From assembly GCA_040219275.1 (NCBI GenBank), contig JAVJSU010000098.1, positions 1 to 59,352 of the forward strand: DNA of 59,352 nt, given 5' to 3'. Positions 54,885 to 59,352 of the stretch are shown one piece after another (position 1 is the first letter of the stretch; every line of letters starts with the position of its first letter). Source of the stretch: JAVJSU01 sp040219275. GTDB lineage: Bacteria > Chloroflexota > Anaerolineae > Aggregatilineales > Phototrophicaceae. The position numbers and the translations under genes are program-made. The notes under the pieces were generated by a model, which did not search any database, had not been told where the DNA came from, and saw only the letters and a list, made by a program, of their open reading frames with translations.

Positions 54885-55640
54885 ATGCTTGAGCAAGCCA
54901 AAGGCATATTTTTAAAGTACCAGCACTATGTCATCATCATTATCATCAGCCTCATGGTAGGGGTAGGCATCGGGGTCTCAAATTCTGACCGTCCCCCCTT
55001 TGACCTATTGCCCACGATGCTACGCGGCGTAAGTGTTACCCTGCGCCTCACATTGGTCGCTTCCGTGCTGGCGCTGTTTGTTGCACTGGTCGCGGGGATC
55101 AGCCGCCTATCCAGCAATGTATTTATTCGTACCATCACGGGCATTTACATTGAAGTTTTTCGTGGAACATCGGTTCTGGTGCAGTTGTTCTGGGCGTTTT
55201 TCGTCCTGCCCCGCTTACCGCTAAACATCACCATTTCTGCCTTTGAAGCGGGTGTGCTGGCATTAGGATTGAACGTCGGCGCATATGGTGCGGAAGTGGT
55301 GCGCGGTGCGGTGCAATCTGTGCCAAAAGGGCAAACCGAAGCCTCCATCGCCCTCAATATGTCCCCGGCTTTGCGGATGCGACGGGTTATTTTGCCACAG
55401 GCGCTTATTCGCATGATCCCGCCTTTTGGAAATTTACTGATTGAGCTTCTTAAGGCGACTTCTCTGGTATCACTCATCACTCTTTCGGATGTGACCTTTC
55501 AGGCGCTCACTTTGCGGCAGTCGGTAGGGCGCTCACAGGAGCTGCTTTTGTTGCTTCTGGTCATCTATTTTGTTATCGCTTATCCACTGACGATGATGGT
55601 GCGTTGGATCGAAAACCGTATTCAGTGGGTTAACGCTTAA
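54885..55640 (+). CDS. Amino-acid/ectoine ABC transporter permease (EhuC/EhuD-like)
   Basis: 251 residues. HisM/GlnP-type permease: hydrophobic start (YVIIIIISLMVGVGIGV), helix near LTLVASVLALFVALVAGISR, FRGTSVLVQLFWAFFVLPRL, the EAA-like loop ESVP-type AVQSVPKGQTEASIALNMSP followed by ALRMRRVILPQALIRMIPPF, and final helices. This pattern defines the polar-amino-acid importer permease family. A strong GGGAGGGG ribosome site precedes the ATG. It is the first of three transport genes (54885-57086) and pairs with the next permease as a heterodimer. In eut/doe loci this system is EhuABCD; specificity for ectoine is inferred from context. Confidence 0.9.
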   Translation: MLEQAKGIFLKYQHYVIIIIISLMVGVGIGVSNSDRPPFDLLPTMLRGVSVTLRLTLVASVLALFVALVAGISRLSSNVFIRTITGIYIEVFRGTSVLVQLFWAFFVLPRLPLNITISAFEAGVLALGLNVGAYGAEVVRGAVQSVPKGQTEASIALNMSPALRMRRVILPQALIRMIPPFGNLLIELLKATSLVSLITLSDVTFQALTLRQSVGRSQELLLLLLVIYFVIAYPLTMMVRWIENRIQWVNA

Positions 55641-55651
55641 GGGAGCATACA

Positions 55652-56320
55652 ATGGAACAATCAGCACTCTTTGATTGGAATTTTGCACTGGAAATACTCC
55701 CGCAATTGCTGGAAGGTCTGTGGGTTACTATACAGGCGACCTTCTTCGGGTTTATCATCTCAATGGCGATTGGCTTATTCTTCGCCCTTGCCCGCCGTTC
55801 TGAAAATTTGCTTATCTCTGCGCCGATAGGGGCGATTGTCGAGTTTATCAAGAGTACGCCTTTACTGGTGCAGTTGTTTATCTTCTTCTATATTTTGCCA
55901 CGTTACGGGTTTCGTGTTCCGGCATTTCAATTGGGGGTCTTTGCGATTGGTCTGCACTTCAGTACCTATACTTCCGAAGTGTACCGCGCTGGAATCAACG
56001 CTGTCCCGCGTGGGCAATGGGAAGCCGCCCGCGCCCTGAACTTTACCGCCTTTCAGAAGTGGACGCGCATCATCCTGCCACAGGCGCTCCCGCCTATGAT
56101 TCCCGCATTAGGCAATTATTTGATTGCGATGTTTAAAGAAACGGCGCAATTGTCGGCTATTACGGTGGTTGAATTGATGCTCAGCGCCCGGATCATCGGC
56201 ACATCGGAATTTCGCTTCGTCGAACCCATAACGCTGGCTGGTATCCTCTACTTCGCGGTGAGCTATCCCTCATCCCTGTTCATTCAACAATTGGAGAATC
56301 GCTTTGGACGCGCAAACTAA
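55652..56320 (+). CDS. Amino-acid/ectoine ABC transporter permease (EhuC/EhuD-like)
   Basis: 222 residues, the second permease of the pair. Shows LLEGLWVTIQATFFGFIISM, EFIKSTPLLVQLFIFFYILP, and the coupling loop AVPRGQWEAARALNFTAFQK followed by WTRIILPQALPPMIPALG. It starts 11 bases after the first permease with GGGAG at eight bases and overlaps the ATPase gene by 17 bases at its end. Together with the first permease and the ATPase it forms the membrane complex for the duplicated binding protein. Confidence 0.9.
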   Translation: MEQSALFDWNFALEILPQLLEGLWVTIQATFFGFIISMAIGLFFALARRSENLLISAPIGAIVEFIKSTPLLVQLFIFFYILPRYGFRVPAFQLGVFAIGLHFSTYTSEVYRAGINAVPRGQWEAARALNFTAFQKWTRIILPQALPPMIPALGNYLIAMFKETAQLSAITVVELMLSARIIGTSEFRFVEPITLAGILYFAVSYPSSLFIQQLENRFGRAN

Positions 56321-57086
56321 CAACATTGTTCGCTTTGAAAATGTAAGCAAAGCCTTTGGTGATCTGGTCGTGCTGGATGACTTAAACCTCAGTGTGGCGC
56401 AGAATGAAAATATCGTCATCATCGGGCCGAGTGGCTCCGGCAAAACCACTATTCTACGCACCCTCATGACGCTGGAAAAACCGGATTCCGGCAAGATTAT
56501 CGTCAATGGGCAATACCTGTGGCATCGAGAAGTGAACGGGGAACTTCGCCCGGCAAACGAGCGACATTTGCGTAAAGTGCGCGGTGATATTGGCATGGTC
56601 TTTCAGCATTTTTATCTGTTTCCGCATATGAATGTGCTCCGCAACGTGACCGAAGCGCCCATTCATGTGCTGGGGCAGTCCAGAAAAGCAGCTGAGGAAA
56701 GCGCCCGTCAATTGCTGGATATGGTGGGCTTGAGTACGAAGCTGGATGCTTTCCCGTCACAACTTTCCGGCGGACAAAAACAACGTGTGGCGATTGCCCG
56801 TGCACTGGCGATGCGCCCCAAGGTGATGCTCTTTGATGAGGTGACATCCGCGCTTGACCCGGAATTGGTGGGTGAGGTGCTGTCTGTGATGCGTCAACTG
56901 GCGACAGAATTTGACATGGCGATGTTGATCGTCACGCATGAGATGGGCTTTGCGCGTGAAGTCGGGGATCGGGTGTTGTTCTTCGATAAGGGGCGGATTA
57001 TTGAATCCGGTAAGCCGAATGATCTGTTTGATAATCCACAGCGTGAACGTACTCAGCAATTCCTGAGCGCTATTTTACAGCACTAA
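56304..57086 (+). CDS. Amino-acid/ectoine ABC transporter ATP-binding protein (EhuA-like)
   Basis: 260 residues. Walker A IGPSGSGKTTILRTLM, Q-loop MVFQHFYLFPHMNVL, ABC signature LSGGQKQRVAIARAL, Walker B VMLFDEVTSALDPEL and switch histidine IVTHEMGFAREV, all intact and in the order of GlnQ/HisP-type importers. The start is a TTG at 56304 (GGAG eight bases upstream), inside the end of the permease gene; no later ATG would keep the first beta-strand, so the overlap is real. It powers uptake by the two permeases. C-terminal NPQRERTQQFLSAIL is normal. Confidence 0.93.
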   Translation: MDAQTNNIVRFENVSKAFGDLVVLDDLNLSVAQNENIVIIGPSGSGKTTILRTLMTLEKPDSGKIIVNGQYLWHREVNGELRPANERHLRKVRGDIGMVFQHFYLFPHMNVLRNVTEAPIHVLGQSRKAAEESARQLLDMVGLSTKLDAFPSQLSGGQKQRVAIARALAMRPKVMLFDEVTSALDPELVGEVLSVMRQLATEFDMAMLIVTHEMGFAREVGDRVLFFDKGRIIESGKPNDLFDNPQRERTQQFLSAILQH

Positions 57087-57098
57087 GCGAAGCGCCTT

Positions 57099-58085
57099 AT
57101 GCCATTACAGGATGTTGTCACCCAGCAGGATATTTTTGTGGCACAGGCGCGGATACGCGGGCTTGTCCGGCATACCCCTCTCATTCCGTCGGAGGTACTT
57201 CCGGCAGTGGCGGGTGTTGATGTTCGCCTTAAGCTGGAAACCCTGCAACCCACCGGTTCATTTAAGGTAAGAGGAGCCGCGAATCGTATCCTCAACCTCT
57301 CTGATGAAGCGCGGGCGCGGGGCGTTGTTACTGTTTCTACGGGGAATCATGGGCGGGCGGTGGCGTATGTTGCGCGGGAAATCGGCCTGAAGGCGACCAT
57401 CTGCGTTTCGGAACGGGTGCCGCCGAACAAGATCCACGCGCTCAAGCAAAGCGGCGCAGAACTTGTCATTCATGGGCAGAGCCAGGATGAGGCGGAAACC
57501 CGCGCCTTAGAATTGGTGGAGCAACACGGCTTCACGATGATCCACCCCTTTGATGATCCGGACATTATCACGGGGCAGGGAACGATCGGTATTGAGTTGT
57601 TGCAGGACTTCCCTCAATTGGACACGGTGATTGTGCCACTTTCTGGCGGTGGTTTGATTTCCGGCATCGCGATTGCGCTTAAAGCCGCTAACCCGGCTAT
57701 TCGTGTGATCGGTGTGTCGATGGATGCAGGCTGTGTGATGTATCATAGTTTGCGCGCGGGCAAGCCGGTACAATTGCCGGAAGCGGAAACACTCGCGGAT
57801 AGCCTGAACGGGGGCATCGGTCTTGCAAATCGCTATACGTATCGATTTGTAGAAAACTTTGTTGATGAGGTTGTACTCGTCTCCGAAGCAGAAATTGAAG
57901 GCGCGATGGCACGGGTGATTCTTGCCCATCATATGATTGTCGAGGGCGCGGGTGCGGTGCCTGTCGCGGGGCTACTATCCGGCAGAGTGCAGAACATGGG
58001 GCAACACATCGCGCTGATTTTGAGCGGCGGCAATGTGGATACACAAACGGCATTACGCATCAGCGAGAAGTTTGGAGGAGGTTAA
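57099..58085 (+). CDS. eutB: EutB-like threonine dehydratase family protein (hydroxyectoine utilisation)
   Basis: 328 residues, fold type II PLP enzyme. PLP lysine in TGSFKVRGAANRILNLS, phosphate-binding VSTGNHGRAVAYVA, glycine loop VPLSGGGLISGIAIALKA, serine-type cofactor contact in ILSGGNVDTQ near the end. EutB is the dehydratase-like enzyme of hydroxyectoine utilisation, proposed to act with EutA and EutC on hydroxylated intermediates. The length and absence of an ACT regulatory domain agree with EutB and catabolic threonine dehydratases. The gene is 12 bases behind the ATPase gene and 2 bases before eutC, the canonical eutBC order. A plain threonine/serine dehydratase is the alternative. 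No EutA gene is seen in this window. Confidence 0.87.
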   Translation: MPLQDVVTQQDIFVAQARIRGLVRHTPLIPSEVLPAVAGVDVRLKLETLQPTGSFKVRGAANRILNLSDEARARGVVTVSTGNHGRAVAYVAREIGLKATICVSERVPPNKIHALKQSGAELVIHGQSQDEAETRALELVEQHGFTMIHPFDDPDIITGQGTIGIELLQDFPQLDTVIVPLSGGGLISGIAIALKAANPAIRVIGVSMDAGCVMYHSLRAGKPVQLPEAETLADSLNGGIGLANRYTYRFVENFVDEVVLVSEAEIEGAMARVILAHHMIVEGAGAVPVAGLLSGRVQNMGQHIALILSGGNVDTQTALRISEKFGGG

Positions 58086-58087
58086 GC

Positions 58088-59071
58088 ATGGAAGCACTCA
58101 TCGCCACTGAAGATCAACTTCGCAAGTATATCAGCATAAACACCGATCTTATCCAGCGCATTGAAGACGGATTTAGTGCGCTTTCGGCTGGGAAAGTCAC
58201 CATGCCGCCCATCATGCGCCTTGATATGCCGGAGAAACACGCCGAGGTCGATGTGAAGACGGCCTACATCCCCGGATTAGAAGGGTTTGCCATCAAGATT
58301 TCGCCCGGCTTTTTCAACAATCATACTCTCGGTTTGCCCAGTACCAGCGGCTTGATGGTGTTGCTAAGTGCGGAAACCGGTTTTGTTAAAGCGGTGCTAC
58401 TGGACAATGGGTATCTGACCGATGTGCGAACAGCTGGTGCGGGGGCGATTGCCGCTAAGCATCTGGCACGCGCCTCCATCCGGACAGTCGGAGTCATCGG
58501 TACCGGAGCACAGGCACGTTATCAGATTCGCGCCCTCCGGCAGGTTCGACAATTTAAACGCCTGCTCGTTTATGGACGCTCGGAAACACGGCGAACCCGT
58601 TATATCAACGAAATGCGCGAAGAAACCGGTATTGAGGTGATCGCGGCGGAAAGTATAGAGACACTGGTTCGGCAAAGTGAGGTCGTCATCACCACAACCC
58701 CCGCCCGTGAACCCCTTATTCAGGCGGCATGGTTGCATCCGGGATTGCACATTACCGCGATGGGATCGGATGCGGAAAATAAGCAGGAACTCGATGCAGA
58801 TGTCTTTGCACGGGCGGATGTGATTGTTTGTGACCGCAAGGCGCAGAGTTTCCGGCTTGGTGAATTGCATCATGCACAGAATGCTGGCGTGCTTGATGAA
58901 ACTGCTACGGTGCTGGAACTTGGCGAAATTACATCCGGTCAAAAAGCGGGGCGCACATCGGATGATGAGATTACGATTTGTGATCTGACCGGCACAGGGA
59001 TGCAGGATACCATCATTGCCGTTCATGCCTATCATCAATTACTCGAACATGGAGATGCATTGAGGAGATAG
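58088..59071 (+). CDS. eutC: EutC-like ornithine cyclodeaminase/mu-crystallin family protein
   Basis: 327 residues. N-terminal dimerisation part with RIEDGFSALSAGKVTMPP and VDVKTAYIPGLEGFAIKISP (catalytic Lys region), then a Rossmann NAD(H) domain VGVIGTGAQARYQIRAL and VITTTPAREPLIQAAWLHPG, and HITAMGSDAENKQELDADVF. Members are ornithine cyclodeaminases, ketimine reductases or alanine dehydrogenases; in hydroxyectoine loci EutC is thought to reduce an imine made by EutB. A strong GGAGGAGG site lies eight bases upstream. It ends the operon; a hairpin follows at 59128-59162. Assignment rests on family plus the eutB neighbour. Confidence 0.87.
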   Translation: MEALIATEDQLRKYISINTDLIQRIEDGFSALSAGKVTMPPIMRLDMPEKHAEVDVKTAYIPGLEGFAIKISPGFFNNHTLGLPSTSGLMVLLSAETGFVKAVLLDNGYLTDVRTAGAGAIAAKHLARASIRTVGVIGTGAQARYQIRALRQVRQFKRLLVYGRSETRRTRYINEMREETGIEVIAAESIETLVRQSEVVITTTPAREPLIQAAWLHPGLHITAMGSDAENKQELDADVFARADVIVCDRKAQSFRLGELHHAQNAGVLDETATVLELGEITSGQKAGRTSDDEITICDLTGTGMQDTIIAVHAYHQLLEHGDALRR

Positions 59072-59127
59072 GACTCGAACGTTTATATTGAGACCCGCAT
59101 CTAAAAATCACGCAAATTAACGCAAAA

Positions 59128-59162
59128 AGTCCAAAAGTGGCGCTTTCGCCAAATTTAGGACT
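59128..59162. terminator. Possible terminator hairpin after the eutC-like gene
   Basis: AGTCC...GGACT encloses TGGCG-CTTT-CGCCA, with AAA/TTT pairing possible between them, about 56 bases beyond the eutC stop. The following T-rich stretch (TTCTATCTT) is short, so it is a fair but not perfect intrinsic terminator. It may also serve transcripts coming from the insertion sequence on the other strand. Confidence 0.5.
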
Positions 59163-59231
59163 TCTATCTTAATATTATGTTTATTGTGGATCTGAGGGTC
59201 TCAGGTACGTTAACTAGGTAGTGTTGACATT

Positions 59232-59352
59232 TCAGCGTAACCAAATCAATGTGCTAACAAATTGCAGGAAACCGAGAAATGAACGGTCTAACTTCTCAAA
59301 TCGTGAAAAGACACGTCGAAAATGCTTGATCTTATTGATAAAACATTCAACC
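59232..59352 (-). mobile_element. C-terminal part of an IS5-family-type transposase, cut by the window edge
   Basis: Thirty-nine codons ending in TGA at 59234-59232 read VECFINKIKHFRRVFSRFEK, then LDRSFLGFLQFV and STLIWLR. This is the conserved C-terminus of IS5/IS427-type DDE transposases (VE-x-N-K-K-x-FR-R, R-x-K, FLxFxQxxxxxIWLR). The gene continues beyond the right edge. The terminal inverted repeat probably lies in GGTAGTGTTGACATTTC (59218-59234), and TTAACTAGG just before it may contain the target duplication. This is likely an intact or recently inserted element, but only its end is visible. Confidence 0.82.

Overview
The window looks like a chromosomal segment of a free-living, heterotrophic bacterium, most probably a member of the Chloroflexota (Anaerolineae-like). 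That assignment is inference. It rests on several solute-binding proteins with acidic post-signal segments (QDD, QED), a giant TIR-kinase-STAND-WD40 protein, secreted SH3 proteins, many glycosidase/ABC clusters and moderate GC. No rRNA, tRNA or CRISPR array was found.

Layout. (1) 0.2-3.7 kb, minus strand: Hen1 RNA 2'-O-methyltransferase, overlapping by one base a HEAT-repeat protein; the usual partner Pnkp is not in view. (2) 4-13.6 kb, minus strand: a plant-glycan-type utilisation locus. It holds a GH43 enzyme, a LacI regulator with a perfect 30-bp palindrome upstream, two sugar ABC permeases, a sugar-binding protein with a terminator behind it, a GH78 alpha-L-rhamnosidase and a Gfo/Idh/MocA oxidoreductase. 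(3) 14-20.5 kb, plus strand: a 1660-residue TIR / Ser-Thr kinase / nSTAND NTPase / transmembrane / 14-WD40 protein, followed by a secreted SH3 protein. (4) 20.9-30 kb, plus strand: a second sugar locus with a PhyH-type dioxygenase, a binding protein, two permeases, a GH52-like enzyme and a GH38 alpha-mannosidase. (5) 30-31.6 kb: a gene graveyard with a DnaE2 C-terminal fragment, a frameshifted TPR gene and an IS3-type transposase tail. (6) 31.6-45.9 kb: a visibly AT-richer block with an APP1-type phosphatase, a four-helix membrane protein, DUF1232 and DUF3891 proteins, topoisomerase IB, a tandem universal stress protein and a 2864-residue cyclic beta-glucan synthase (NdvB-like). (7) 45.9-59.1 kb: an ectoine/hydroxyectoine catabolic locus, with doeB-doeA on the minus strand and, on the plus strand, a GntR regulator, a tandemly duplicated binding protein, a Cys/Met-type PLP enzyme, homoserine dehydrogenase, aldehyde dehydrogenase, two permeases, an ATPase, eutB and eutC. 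The right edge is the C-terminal end of an IS5-type transposase.

How it fits together. Regions 2 and 4 each pair importers with intracellular glycosidases and lack their own ABC ATPase, so a shared ATPase encoded elsewhere is likely. Region 7 has a complete polar-amino-acid-type ABC importer and the ring-opening and deacetylation enzymes for ectoine. It lacks the diaminobutyrate aminotransferase (DoeD) and has instead a gamma-family PLP enzyme, homoserine dehydrogenase and an aldehyde dehydrogenase, which suggests a variant lower pathway. Region 6 looks like an envelope/osmotic stress island that may have been acquired. The most unusual single gene is the TIR-kinase-STAND-WD40 protein; the most unusual local event is the near-identical internal duplication in the ectoine-type binding protein.
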